Position numbers and translations under genes: made by a program
Source of the DNA: Spirosoma sordidisoli
GTDB taxonomy: Bacteria > Bacteroidota > Bacteroidia > Cytophagales > Spirosomataceae
NCBI RefSeq assembly: GCF_004138325.1
Contig: NZ_SBLB01000006.1
Span: forward strand, 1 to 64,000
DNA: 64,000 nt
Direction: 5' to 3'
Notes under the pieces: generated by a model
Database searches by the model: none
What the model was told of the DNA's origin: nothing
The model's input: the letters and a program-made list of their open reading frames with translations, nothing else
Shown: positions 18,545 through 27,096 of the stretch, one piece after another
Numbering within the stretch: position 1 is the stretch's first letter
How the letters are laid out: each line of letters opens with the position of its first letter

Positions 18545-19138
18545 TTAAAAGTTATCAACGTGCGCCTGTAGCGCATTTTTCCAGACCTGATACCCCCTGG
18601 GGCTAAGGTGCAGACCGTCACTTTCGAAGTACTCGCGGGCGGGCCTACCGTCGGCACCCAGCAGCGGATCGGTCGTATTGACCAGTTGGGCGTGGGGCAT
18701 CCGGCCAATCTCGCCGGCAATCAGCTGATTGGTCCAGCGAATCTGCCCGACCAGGTTCCAGCGGGACGGGCTAATCTTAATGCTGAGAAACGTCAGCGGT
18801 ACCTGGGGCAGGTGACGACGCATTTTTTCGGCGAAAGCGCAGAAAAACAGATAGACCTCTTCGGGGTGGCGACCATCGCCCAGGTCGTTATCGCCGGCAT
18901 AGAAGACCACCGAGCGGGGGTTGGCGGGCACGACCAGCCGGTCGAAGAACCAGGTGCAGGCCGCCAGCGTAGAGCCGCCAAAGCCCAGATTGAGCAGGTC
19001 CAGCTCCAGAAAATCGTTGGCCAGGGTTTTCCAGAGTCGGATGGAGGAGCTGCCGTAAAAAACAACCGGTCGGTTGCCGGCCGGTTGCTCACGCGTATTT
19101 TTTTCGAGTTCGCTTACTTCGTTTTCGTACCAGGTCAT
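18545..19138 (-). CDS. SGNH/GDSL-type hydrolase
   Basis: The 197-residue product shows the four SGNH blocks: VVFYGSSSIRLW (nucleophile Ser in block I), LGFGGSTL (Gly), YAGDNDLG (Asn) and SDGLHLSPRGY (Asp and His). No signal peptide is seen, so a cytoplasmic esterase or lysophospholipase-type activity is likely; the substrate is not known. It lies 57 nt downstream of uxuA on the same strand and could be co-transcribed, which raises the possibility of an acetyl-esterase role on uronate oligosaccharides, but this is only context. Confidence 0.83.
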   Translation of the reverse strand: MTWYENEVSELEKNTREQPAGNRPVVFYGSSSIRLWKTLANDFLELDLLNLGFGGSTLAACTWFFDRLVVPANPRSVVFYAGDNDLGDGRHPEEVYLFFCAFAEKMRRHLPQVPLTFLSIKISPSRWNLVGQIRWTNQLIAGEIGRMPHAQLVNTTDPLLGADGRPAREYFESDGLHLSPRGYQVWKNALQAHVDNF

Positions 19139-19195
19139 ATAGCTCTTTACTTACATCCGGCTGGTTTTGTTTGCCCGGTGGCTGATCTTATGAGC

Positions 19196-20389
19196 TTACG
19201 CACTGGTCAGGCCAAGCATTAAACCGCGTAGTTCGGCCAGCCCCCGCAGCCGCCCAATGGCCGTATAGCCCGGGTTTATTTTCTTCGTCGACTGCAGATC
19301 GTCGAGCATCCGGTGCCCATGGTCGGGTCGGAACGGCATCCGCAGGTACCCATCACCGGGCGACGAGGCCTCGCTGACCCGGCGTTTGTTCTCGGCCAGC
19401 AACGCCCGCATGACCCCCACCATCGGCACATCGCCTTCGAGGTGGTTGGCCTCGTAGAACGAGCCGTCGGGTTCGCGCTGGGTGCTGCGCAGGTGAATAA
19501 AATGAATGCTGGGCGCCAGCCGTTCTACCATACCCACCAGGTCATTATCCGGACGAACACCGTAGCTACCGGTGCAGAAACAGAGGCCGTTGGCGGGCGA
19601 GTCGACAGCGGCCAGCAGCGCCCGGGCGTCGGCTTCGGTGCTAACCACGCGCGGCAGACCCAGAATAGGGTATGGCGGATCATCGGGATGGATGGCCAGC
19701 CGGACCCCTGCCGACTCGGCAACGGGTACGATCTCCCGCAGAAAGGCGTACAGATTCTGGCGCAGTTCCTGGTCTCCCACATCGGCGTAGGTAGCCAGCG
19801 CGTCGCGGAACTGCTCAACGGTATAGCTTTCTTCGGAGCCGGGCAGGCCCGCAATGATGGTACGGGTCAGTCGTTTGACCTGTGCGTCGGTCATGGCATC
19901 GAGCTGACGGCGGGCACGCTGTTTCTGCTCGTCGGTATAGAGGTACTCGGCCCCCGGCCGCTGCAGGATAAACAGTTCAAAAGCCGCAAACTCGGTAGCG
20001 TCGAAGCGCAGTCCCGTCGATCCGTCGACCATCGGAAAATCGAGGTCAGTACGGGTCCAGTCGAGTACCGGCATAAAGTTATAGCAGACCGTATCGATAC
20101 CCGCCTGGGCCAGGTTAACGATCGACTCTTTGTAATTTTCGATATGCAGCCGAAAATCGCCGGTGCGGGTCTTAATGCTTTCGTGAACCGGAATACTTTC
20201 TACCACCGACCAGGTCAGCCCCGTTGCCTCGATCATTGTTTTCCGGTTCAGCACCTCGGCCAGCGGCCATACCTCCCCGTTTTTGATATGATGGAGCGCC
20301 GTTACGATTCCCGTGGCACCGGCTTGTCGGACGTCATTCAGCGATACGGGGTCGGCGGGGCCGAACCACCGCCAGGTTTGTTCAAGCAT
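19196..20389 (-). CDS. uxuA: Mannonate dehydratase
   Basis: The 397-residue product matches UxuA over its full length: [76 protein letters not shown] and FRPDHGHRM, which include the metal ligands of this xylose-isomerase-fold enzyme. It dehydrates D-mannonate to 2-keto-3-deoxygluconate in glucuronate breakdown. It is divergent from the MFS-kdgK-eda-uxaB operon, and the 127-bp gap between them probably holds both promoters. Confidence 0.95.
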   Translation of the reverse strand: MLEQTWRWFGPADPVSLNDVRQAGATGIVTALHHIKNGEVWPLAEVLNRKTMIEATGLTWSVVESIPVHESIKTRTGDFRLHIENYKESIVNLAQAGIDTVCYNFMPVLDWTRTDLDFPMVDGSTGLRFDATEFAAFELFILQRPGAEYLYTDEQKQRARRQLDAMTDAQVKRLTRTIIAGLPGSEESYTVEQFRDALATYADVGDQELRQNLYAFLREIVPVAESAGVRLAIHPDDPPYPILGLPRVVSTEADARALLAAVDSPANGLCFCTGSYGVRPDNDLVGMVERLAPSIHFIHLRSTQREPDGSFYEANHLEGDVPMVGVMRALLAENKRRVSEASSPGDGYLRMPFRPDHGHRMLDDLQSTKKINPGYTAIGRLRGLAELRGLMLGLTSA

Positions 20390-20516
20390 GGTTGATTTGA
20401 TGGGTCATTCGCCCAAACGGATTGATAAAAATGGAATAAGGAACACAACTCGATAGCTGTAGTCAGGTAAAAAAGGCCCTGCCCGCGCTTTTCTCCCCAA
20501 CTAAGCTATTTCTATT

Positions 20517-21857
20517 TTGCAAACGACCACCACTTCCGGCCGCTTCCGCTGGCGTATCGTAGCGCTCCTTTTTCTGGCAACAACCATCAACTACGTAGAC
20601 AGGCAGGTCTTGTCGTTCACCATGACCGACGAAGTATTTCGCAAAGAAATGCTCGATCTGGCTCCCGATGCGGTGCTGACCAAAGAAGCAACGGATCGGT
20701 TCAAAGTGCTCTACGGCGATGTTGACGCGGCCTTCAAATTTGCCTACGCCATCGGTTTTCTGCTGGTCGGCTGGCTGATTGACCGGATCGGTACCAAACG
20801 TGGGTTCGCGCTCGGCATTACCGTCTGGAGCATTGCGGGGGTGCTGACCGCTTTTGTGAACAACATGGTAGGGCTACGCTGGGCCCGGGCGCTGCTGGGA
20901 CTGGGCGAAGCGGCCAACTTCCCGTCGTCGATCAAAACCATTGCCGAGTGGTTTCCCCGGCGCGAACGGTCGTTTGCCAACGGTCTGTTCAACGCCGGAG
21001 CCAACGTAGGCATCATCCTGACGGCCATTGCCGTACCGTACCTGATTCTGGAATACGGCTGGCGATCGTCGTTTCTGGTCACGGGTATACTGGGTTTTGG
21101 CCTGCTGGTATTGTGGTGGCTGACCTACAGCAAACCCGAAACGAACCCCAAGCTCTCGGCCGACGAACTGGCGTATATCCGGAGTGACCAGGAGAAAGTA
21201 ACGCCCCTGAAGATATCCTGGGGGCGGCTGCTGGGCTACAAACAAACCTGGGCTTTTGCGGTGGGCAAGTTCATGGCCGACCCCATCTGGTGGTTTTACA
21301 TGTCGTGGCTCCCCGATTTTTTCAACTCGAACGATGCCCTCGACCAAAAACTCGACCTCAAAAGCTTTGGCGTTCCGTTCCTGATCATCTACGTCGTATC
21401 TGACGCGGGTAGTATTTTCTTCGGCTGGCTCACTACCCAGCTCATGAACCGGGGCTGGACGGCCAACCGGGCCCGCAAAACGACCATGCTCATCTGTGCG
21501 CTCTGCGTTGTACCGATCTTTTTTGCGGCCCAGACCAGCAGCCTTACCGTGGCCATTGCGTTAATTGCACTGGCAACGGCCGCGCATCAGGGCTGGTCCG
21601 CCAATATGTATACCTTTGCATCGGACCTGTTTCCCCGCAACGTGGTGGCTTCGGTCACCGGAATCGGGGGGATGTTCGGCGCCGTTGGCGGTATACTGCT
21701 GGCCTTGCTGGCCGGCCGGATTATAACCGCGTTTGGCTACTTGCCCATGTTCATCATTGCCAGTTGCGCGTACCTGATTGCGCTGGCTATTATCCACCTG
21801 GTACTGCCCAAAATGGAGCCGGTAAAGGCCGAAGAACTGACGCAGGAACTGGTATAA
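20517..21857 (+). CDS. MFS hexuronate transporter (ExuT-like)
   Basis: The 446-residue protein has about 12 membrane segments and the ACS-family start RWRIVALLFLATTINYVDRQVLS. LLGLGEAANFPSSIKTIAEWFPRRERSFANGLFNAGANVG is shared with ExuT/GudP-type sugar-acid:proton symporters. An insertion after the second helix (residues 40-60, about EVFRKEMLDLAPDA) is typical of Bacteroidota members. TTG 20517 is the only start that keeps the N-terminus; no ATG fits. The downstream kdgK starts 7 nt after the stop, and the neighbours are uronate genes, so D-glucuronate or D-galacturonate is the expected substrate. Confidence 0.88.
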   Translation: MQTTTTSGRFRWRIVALLFLATTINYVDRQVLSFTMTDEVFRKEMLDLAPDAVLTKEATDRFKVLYGDVDAAFKFAYAIGFLLVGWLIDRIGTKRGFALGITVWSIAGVLTAFVNNMVGLRWARALLGLGEAANFPSSIKTIAEWFPRRERSFANGLFNAGANVGIILTAIAVPYLILEYGWRSSFLVTGILGFGLLVLWWLTYSKPETNPKLSADELAYIRSDQEKVTPLKISWGRLLGYKQTWAFAVGKFMADPIWWFYMSWLPDFFNSNDALDQKLDLKSFGVPFLIIYVVSDAGSIFFGWLTTQLMNRGWTANRARKTTMLICALCVVPIFFAAQTSSLTVAIALIALATAAHQGWSANMYTFASDLFPRNVVASVTGIGGMFGAVGGILLALLAGRIITAFGYLPMFIIASCAYLIALAIIHLVLPKMEPVKAEELTQELV

Positions 21858-21864
21858 CCCATCT

Positions 21865-22857
21865 ATGAAAATTATTACGTTTGGCGAAGTCATGCTTCGG
21901 CTGAGTCCACCGGGCGTGGAACGCTTTGTGCAGACCGACGTCCTCGACATGCATTTTGGCGGCACCGAAGCCAATGTTGCCGTTTCGCTGGCCCAGTTCG
22001 GGCTCGATGCCAACCACGTCACCCGCTTTCCTGACCACGCCCTCGGGCGGGCCGCAGCGGGCTACCTGCGCCGGTACAATGTCGGTACGCAGTATATCCG
22101 TTACGGCGACGGACGCCTGGGGCTTTATTTTCTGGAGACGGGAGCCGGCAGCCGGGCCAGCCAGATCATCTACGACCGGGTCGATTCGGCTTTTACCCGC
22201 ATCCAGGCTGACGGGATCGACTGGGAAACGGTGCTGACCGGGGCGGCCTGGTTCCACTGGACGGGCATCACCCCCGCCCTGTCGCAGGGAGCAGCCGACT
22301 GTCTGCTGGCCGGTATCCAGACCGCCAACCGGCTGGGGGTTCCGGTTTCGGGCGATATCGTTTATCGGAGCAACCTCTGGCAGTATGGCCGTACTCCCCA
22401 GGAAATCATGCCCGCTCTGACCGAGGGCTGTACGCTGGTGCTGGGCAGCAAAGCCTTGTTTTCAGAACTGTACGGAGTCGTTGGCAGCACGTTTACCGAA
22501 GCCGGCCGGGCGCTGATGGAGCGTTTTCCGCGGGTCAAATACGTAACCGATACCAAGCGCACGTCGCTCAGTGCCTCCCACAACCGGCTGTCGGCCAAAC
22601 TCTACGATGGCGAAACCGTGTTCAAGTCCCGTACCTATACCATGAACCCCATCGTTGACCGGATCGGTACCGGCGATGCCTACATGGCCGGGCTAATTTA
22701 CGGGCTGGTTTCGTTCAACGATCCGCAGCGCGCGGTCGAGTTCGGCGCAGCCGCATCGGCCCTGAAACATACTATTCCGGGCGATGTCAACCTGGCCACG
22801 GTGGCCGAGGTAGAAACCCTCGAACGGGGCGATAGCTCCGGTAAACTGAAGCGGTAA
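21865..22857 (+). CDS. kdgK: 2-keto-3-deoxygluconate kinase (PfkB family)
   Basis: The 330-residue product has the PfkB signatures: FGEVMLRLSPPG at the start, GGTEANVAVSLAQFG, and NPIVDRIGTGDAYMAGLIYG with catalytic Asp271. It phosphorylates 2-keto-3-deoxygluconate to KDPG, the step between uxuA product and the aldolase encoded next. Position within the uronate operon (7 nt after the transporter, 26 nt before eda) supports KDG kinase rather than another PfkB sugar kinase. Confidence 0.92.
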   Translation: MKIITFGEVMLRLSPPGVERFVQTDVLDMHFGGTEANVAVSLAQFGLDANHVTRFPDHALGRAAAGYLRRYNVGTQYIRYGDGRLGLYFLETGAGSRASQIIYDRVDSAFTRIQADGIDWETVLTGAAWFHWTGITPALSQGAADCLLAGIQTANRLGVPVSGDIVYRSNLWQYGRTPQEIMPALTEGCTLVLGSKALFSELYGVVGSTFTEAGRALMERFPRVKYVTDTKRTSLSASHNRLSAKLYDGETVFKSRTYTMNPIVDRIGTGDAYMAGLIYGLVSFNDPQRAVEFGAAASALKHTIPGDVNLATVAEVETLERGDSSGKLKR

Positions 22858-22883
22858 TTCCGCCGTAACCATTTTTCGTTCCT

Positions 22884-23549
22884 ATGGCTCGTTTGTCCCG
22901 ACTGTCTGTCTATCAAACCATACGCGAGGTGCCGCTGGTGCCCGTTTTTTATCATCCTGACCCCGAGGTCTGCGCGGGCGTACTCACCGCCTGCTACCGG
23001 GGCGGCATCCGGGCCTTTGAGTTTACGAACCGGGGCGATTTTGCGCACGAGCGCTTTGCGGAACTGAGCCGGCTCTGCGCCCGCGAGTTCCCCGACATGG
23101 CCCTGGGGGCCGGTACGCTGGTCGATGCGCCCACCGCTGCGCTATATCTGCAGCTGGGGGCCGACTTCGTAGTAGGCCCCAATTTCATCGAGGATATTGC
23201 CCGCGTCTGCAATCGGCGGAAGGTTGCCTACATGCCCGGCTGCGCTACCCTGACCGAAATTACCACGGCCCACGAGTGGGGGGTTGAGTTTGTCAAGATT
23301 TTTCCGGGCGATGTGCTGGGGCCGGGATTCGTAAAAAGCCTGCGCGGGCCCCTGACGTATACCAACGCTATGGTGACGGGGGGCGTTGAGCCGAACCGGG
23401 AAAGCCTGACCAAATGGTTCAGCGCCGGTGTGGTAGCGGTTGGCATAGGCTCCCAGCTTTTTCCGAAAGAACGACTCGATACTCGTGCGTTTGATCAAAT
23501 AGAAGCCACTGTTAGCGACCTGGTTCGTATTATTGCCGAAATAAAATGA
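22884..23549 (+). CDS. eda: KDPG / 4-hydroxy-2-oxoglutarate aldolase
   Basis: The 221-residue product is a class I aldolase of the KDPG family. VPLVPVFYHPD, GAGTLVDA, GPNF, YMPGCATLTEI, EFVKIFPGDVLGPGF with Schiff-base Lys138, and TGGVEPN are visible. It splits 2-keto-3-deoxy-6-phosphogluconate to pyruvate and glyceraldehyde-3-phosphate, the last step of this uronate route. Its stop codon overlaps the ATG of uxaB (ATGA at 23546-23549), so the two are probably translationally coupled. Confidence 0.94.
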   Translation: MARLSRLSVYQTIREVPLVPVFYHPDPEVCAGVLTACYRGGIRAFEFTNRGDFAHERFAELSRLCAREFPDMALGAGTLVDAPTAALYLQLGADFVVGPNFIEDIARVCNRRKVAYMPGCATLTEITTAHEWGVEFVKIFPGDVLGPGFVKSLRGPLTYTNAMVTGGVEPNRESLTKWFSAGVVAVGIGSQLFPKERLDTRAFDQIEATVSDLVRIIAEIK

Positions 23550-25072
23550 CGCCCATTGACACTATGTCCCGACTAAACCGTACTTCTCACCCGGCCCCTA
23601 CTCATCCCGAAAAAATTCTGCAGTTTGGCACCGGTGTGCTGCTTCGCGGTTTACCCGACTACCTGGTCCAGAAAGCCAATGAAGCGGGCCAGTTCAATGG
23701 CTCCATTGTGGTCGTTAAATCGACGGGTAGCCAGACCGACGAATTTACCGGACAGGACAACCTCTATACGGTAGCGGTGCGGGGGGTTCAGCAAGGCCAG
23801 AACGTGGCCGAAACAACCGTGATTTCCGCCATCAGCCGGGTGCTGGCCGCTCCGACGCAGTGGGACGAGATATTACGGCTGGCCCGGAATCCGGCCCTGC
23901 AGATCATTATATCGAATACCACCGAAGTTGGTCTGAACTACGTGGAAGAAAGCATTTTTCAGCGCCCCCCCGAGTCGTTCCCGGCCAAGCTGACGGCGTT
24001 CCTGTACGAGCGGTTCCGCAGCGTGGGTGGGTCGAAAGCCAAAGGGCTGGTTGTTATTCCGACCGAGCTGGTCACCGACAATGGGCTCAAACTGCGCGAG
24101 GCCGTTGAAAAGCTGGCTACGTTCAACGAACTCGGCAAGCTCTTCACCAAATGGCTCAAGTTTCATGTCCGGTTCTGCAATTCGCTGGTAGACCGGATCG
24201 TTACCCGCCCGACCGACGAGGCCCGGCAGGCGCTGGAAGCCGAAACGGGGTATGAAGATGAGCTGCTGACGTTCACCGAACCTTACCACCTCTGGGCCAT
24301 CGAAGGCGACGACCGGGTACGGCAGATGCTGAGCTTTGCCAGCGACGCAACGCCCCAGATCATCATCGACGAAGACATTAACTTCTACAAAGAGCGGAAA
24401 CTGCGGGTACTGAACGGCACCCACACGCTTACCATGCCGCTGGGCTATCTGCTTGGTCTGGAAACCGTGGCCGATGAGATGCAGCATGCCGATATGAGCC
24501 GGTTTGTTGAGTCGCTGATGCTCGACGAGATCGTTCCGACCGTACCCGACTACGGCACTCCCGGTATGGACAAAGCCGCCATCCGGCAGTTTGCCCTCGA
24601 CGTGCTGGACCGGTTCCGCAACCCGTATCTCGATCACCTGCTGCTGAATATTTCGTTGCAGGAGACCGCCAAGATGCAGGCCCGTAACGTAGCCACGCTG
24701 CAGCGCTATTACGACCAGTTCAATACCGTACCGAAACATATGGCGCTGGGCTTTGCGGCTTATCTGCTCTTCATGAAAGCGGTGCGGGAAGAAGAAGGTC
24801 AGTTCATTGGCGAGATCACCGCCAGCGGGGGCGTTATTTCGTACCCGATCCGGGATGAAAAAGCAGCCTATTTCTACGGCGACTGGCAAACGGTCGATGT
24901 CAAAGAGGCCAGCACCGTGCATACCTTCGTCAAAAGCGTGCTGTCTGACGCAGCCATCTGGCAGGCCGACCTCAGTACACTACCCGGTTTTGTCGACGCC
25001 GTTGCCGAGAACCTGAACCGGCTGCTGAACGAAGGAGCCGAAGCCACACTACGCCAGCATATGACTGCCTGA
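23546..25072 (+). CDS. uxaB: Tagaturonate reductase (altronate oxidoreductase)
   Basis: The 508-residue product is a long-chain mannitol dehydrogenase family enzyme with the UxaB pattern: KILQFGTGVLLRGLPDY (nucleotide binding), ISNTTEVGL, VVIPTELVTDNG, NFYKERKLRVLNGTHT and FRNPYLDHLLL. E. coli UxaB shares these features and reduces tagaturonate to altronate with NADH. It starts inside the eda stop codon. No altronate dehydratase (uxaA) or fructuronate reductase (uxuB) is in the window, so it either works with genes elsewhere or covers the fructuronate step. A strong terminator follows. Confidence 0.9.
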   Translation: MTPIDTMSRLNRTSHPAPTHPEKILQFGTGVLLRGLPDYLVQKANEAGQFNGSIVVVKSTGSQTDEFTGQDNLYTVAVRGVQQGQNVAETTVISAISRVLAAPTQWDEILRLARNPALQIIISNTTEVGLNYVEESIFQRPPESFPAKLTAFLYERFRSVGGSKAKGLVVIPTELVTDNGLKLREAVEKLATFNELGKLFTKWLKFHVRFCNSLVDRIVTRPTDEARQALEAETGYEDELLTFTEPYHLWAIEGDDRVRQMLSFASDATPQIIIDEDINFYKERKLRVLNGTHTLTMPLGYLLGLETVADEMQHADMSRFVESLMLDEIVPTVPDYGTPGMDKAAIRQFALDVLDRFRNPYLDHLLLNISLQETAKMQARNVATLQRYYDQFNTVPKHMALGFAAYLLFMKAVREEEGQFIGEITASGGVISYPIRDEKAAYFYGDWQTVDVKEASTVHTFVKSVLSDAAIWQADLSTLPGFVDAVAENLNRLLNEGAEATLRQHMTA

Positions 25073-25095
25073 GATCGGTATCGGCACTGATCCAT

Positions 25096-25143
25096 ATCGG
25101 TGTGTTAATCAAGCTTTTTGTTTGATTAACACACCGATTTTTT
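25096..25143 (+). terminator. Terminator of the uronate operon
   Basis: A 17-bp perfect stem (25096-25112 with 25122-25138) is followed directly by a run of six T. It ends the exuT-like/kdgK/eda/uxaB transcript. Confidence 0.93.
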
Positions 25144-25208
25144 AGTTTTATAGGCGGTTACCAGCGTTGGCCGTTTATTGACGAAACAGCCAGAAAACCG
25201 ATCAGACC

Positions 25209-26402
25209 ATGAGCTGCCTACGAAGCCGGTATTTGTTTTTTCTGCTGTTCCCATTCGCAGCCAGCGCCCAGCGTCCGGCGCCCCCAGCGCAGCTCGCTAA
25301 CCCCGCCGAAACGCGGCAAGCCTACCAGGCCAGCCTGACCCAGCTCCGGCAGGGCTACCCAGCCCGGTTTGCGGTGCCGGAGCTGTCTTTTTTTCTCTTC
25401 GGCATGGGCGACCGGCTCAAGCTCATCTACCGCAGCGGGCGGCTCCTCAACGCGCTCACCGGTAATATCGAAGAACAATGGACGGTAAAAAAAGAGGTTA
25501 TCGTTCCGTCCGAATACACCGTTCATCTCGACCTGGCCGACGAACCGGGGCAGCCCCCCCGGTCTGTTCAGATTCGGGAAGATGAACAGGGCGTCTGGGT
25601 ACTGCAACCCGGCAAACGCCCGCGCCTGATTCCCGGTACGCGCCGACCGCTGACACTGCCCCGCTTCGCCGACCAACCGTTCGGGCCTGTTCTGCGGGTG
25701 CTGCACCACGAAGTGCTGATCAACATCAGTGCTGGTCGGCCCCTGCCCAACTTTATGGTCTATGCCAGGCCCCGGTATCGGGACGCGGCCCTGATGGCTA
25801 TGGTCCTGCGCGAAACTGGCAACCTGGCTCTGATACGCGACTGGATCATGGCCCTGCGCGATCCGCTCGATCGCTACCAGGATATGACCGGCGCCGATAA
25901 CCTGGGTCAGGTTCTGTTTCTGGTGTCGCTGGTGTCGGACAAAACCCATCCGGTCGTGGCCGTGGCGCTCGACTCGTCCCGGCGAGCCATACCGACCCCG
26001 GCCGAACATGGCGTTTATCAGACTACCTGGATGAACTTCGGCCTGGCATCCCTTGGCCTGCCCAACCCCTATCCGGTGCCCAGACAGACCGATAGCTATG
26101 CATCGCTGTGCTGGTGGGCCCGGGCCGAAGAGCCGGTGCCCGCTCAGCCGGTTTCAGCCGCCGACCGGGAGCGCTATCCTTACCTGGCCTGGGCCAGCGA
26201 TCATTTCAGAAGCCGCACCGGCAATCGGCAAAAACTGGCTCCCGTCGGTACTGCCGACTACCCGCTGAGCTGGGAAGCGCAAACCCGCGATGCGCATTAT
26301 CCGGGGCTGACCGTACTGGACAAGGGGCTCGTGAAACAGAAACTGGCGGTTCTTCACGCCTGGCAGGCCGCCGAAATGTTTCTGGCTATTGCGCAGCCGT
26401 AG
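25209..26402 (+). CDS. Exported protein of unknown function
   Basis: The 397-residue product has a signal peptide (YLFFLLFPFAASAQ) and is otherwise soluble. I do not recognise the family. Visible features are an N-terminal helical segment (TRQAYQASLTQLRQGYP), FFLFGMGDRLKLIYRSGRLLNALTG, and a C-terminal half with regularly spaced hydrophobic helices and several Trp/Tyr residues. It has no Cys apart from the signal peptide region and one CWW motif at about residue 300. It follows the uronate terminator, so it has its own transcript, and no functional hint comes from its neighbours. Confidence 0.75.
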   Translation: MSCLRSRYLFFLLFPFAASAQRPAPPAQLANPAETRQAYQASLTQLRQGYPARFAVPELSFFLFGMGDRLKLIYRSGRLLNALTGNIEEQWTVKKEVIVPSEYTVHLDLADEPGQPPRSVQIREDEQGVWVLQPGKRPRLIPGTRRPLTLPRFADQPFGPVLRVLHHEVLINISAGRPLPNFMVYARPRYRDAALMAMVLRETGNLALIRDWIMALRDPLDRYQDMTGADNLGQVLFLVSLVSDKTHPVVAVALDSSRRAIPTPAEHGVYQTTWMNFGLASLGLPNPYPVPRQTDSYASLCWWARAEEPVPAQPVSAADRERYPYLAWASDHFRSRTGNRQKLAPVGTADYPLSWEAQTRDAHYPGLTVLDKGLVKQKLAVLHAWQAAEMFLAIAQP

Positions 26403-26472
26403 GCCGGTCAGGTGCCGCAGTATTTCAGCCCAAACGGGGATTGGATTCCGGGCAGGCTGACCGTTCAGTACT

Positions 26473-26480
26473 TACCTTTG
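26473..26480 (+). promoter_or_regulatory. Candidate -7 element (TACCTTTG) just upstream of the DMT gene
   Basis: TACCTTTG fits TAnnTTTG and lies only 5 nt before ATG 26486. The same arrangement (TACCTTTGCGG, one base, CATG) occurs at 39239. A start of transcription at or next to the ATG is implied. A good -33 TTTG at standard distance is not visible. Confidence 0.45.
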
Positions 26481-26485
26481 CGGTC

Positions 26486-26929
26486 ATGAATTACGTTTTT
26501 TTACTCCTTGCTTTCCTGACAGGACTCGCGATAACGGTTCAGGCGGGCGTAAACGCCAATCTGCGGCAGGCCATTACCAATCCGCTACTGGCCGCTGCCA
26601 TCTCATTCGGAACGGGGTTCATGTCCCTGCTGCTGGTGCTGTTGACAACGAATTCGTCGGCTCCTTCGATCGATACGTTTCGGCAAATAAGCTGGTGGAA
26701 ATGGACGGGTGGCTTTATTGGGGCTATTTACGTATCGACGGTTATTGCCAGCGTCCCCAAAATAGGCTCCGGTAACCTGGTCAGCCTGAGCGTGGCGGGA
26801 CAACTGCTGGCCGCGGTTGTGCTGGATCACTACGGACTGCTTGGCTTCACCCTCCACCCCGCCAACGGCTGGCGTTTGCTGGGGCTGGTCCTGATCATGG
26901 CCGGGGTTCTCCTGGTCGTTCGCAATTAG
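26486..26929 (+). CDS. Small DMT-superfamily transporter (YdcZ/DUF606 type)
   Basis: The 147-residue product has five membrane segments and the family start MNYVFLLLAFLTGLAITVQAGVNANLRQ; KIGSGNLVSLSVAGQLLAAVVLDHYGLLGF and the end GLVLIMAGVLLVVRN also fit DUF606. Such proteins are half-size drug/metabolite transporters that usually work as pairs; only one copy is present here. The frame is open upstream to 26108, but that part is the +1 frame of the preceding gene, and ATG 26486 gives the proper N-terminus. Confidence 0.85.
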   Translation: MNYVFLLLAFLTGLAITVQAGVNANLRQAITNPLLAAAISFGTGFMSLLLVLLTTNSSAPSIDTFRQISWWKWTGGFIGAIYVSTVIASVPKIGSGNLVSLSVAGQLLAAVVLDHYGLLGFTLHPANGWRLLGLVLIMAGVLLVVRN

Positions 26930-27096
26930 GAACGCAGCCCTGACCGCTGGCCAGCAAACGCCATTTCTTTCTGCCGGGTATGTGCTCTCCTGAACGGAGG
27001 TCAGTATGGTGTATACCACTTTATCGATTATACCTATAGAAGACAAAGCTATTAAGCCTCATTGATTATCTTGCAGGATAAACCGACACGTAATTA

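Noticed and set aside
26108..26485. Longer N-terminus for the DMT transporter
   Set aside because: The extra 126 codons are the shifted frame of the preceding gene and lack membrane character; ATG 26486 gives the family start.
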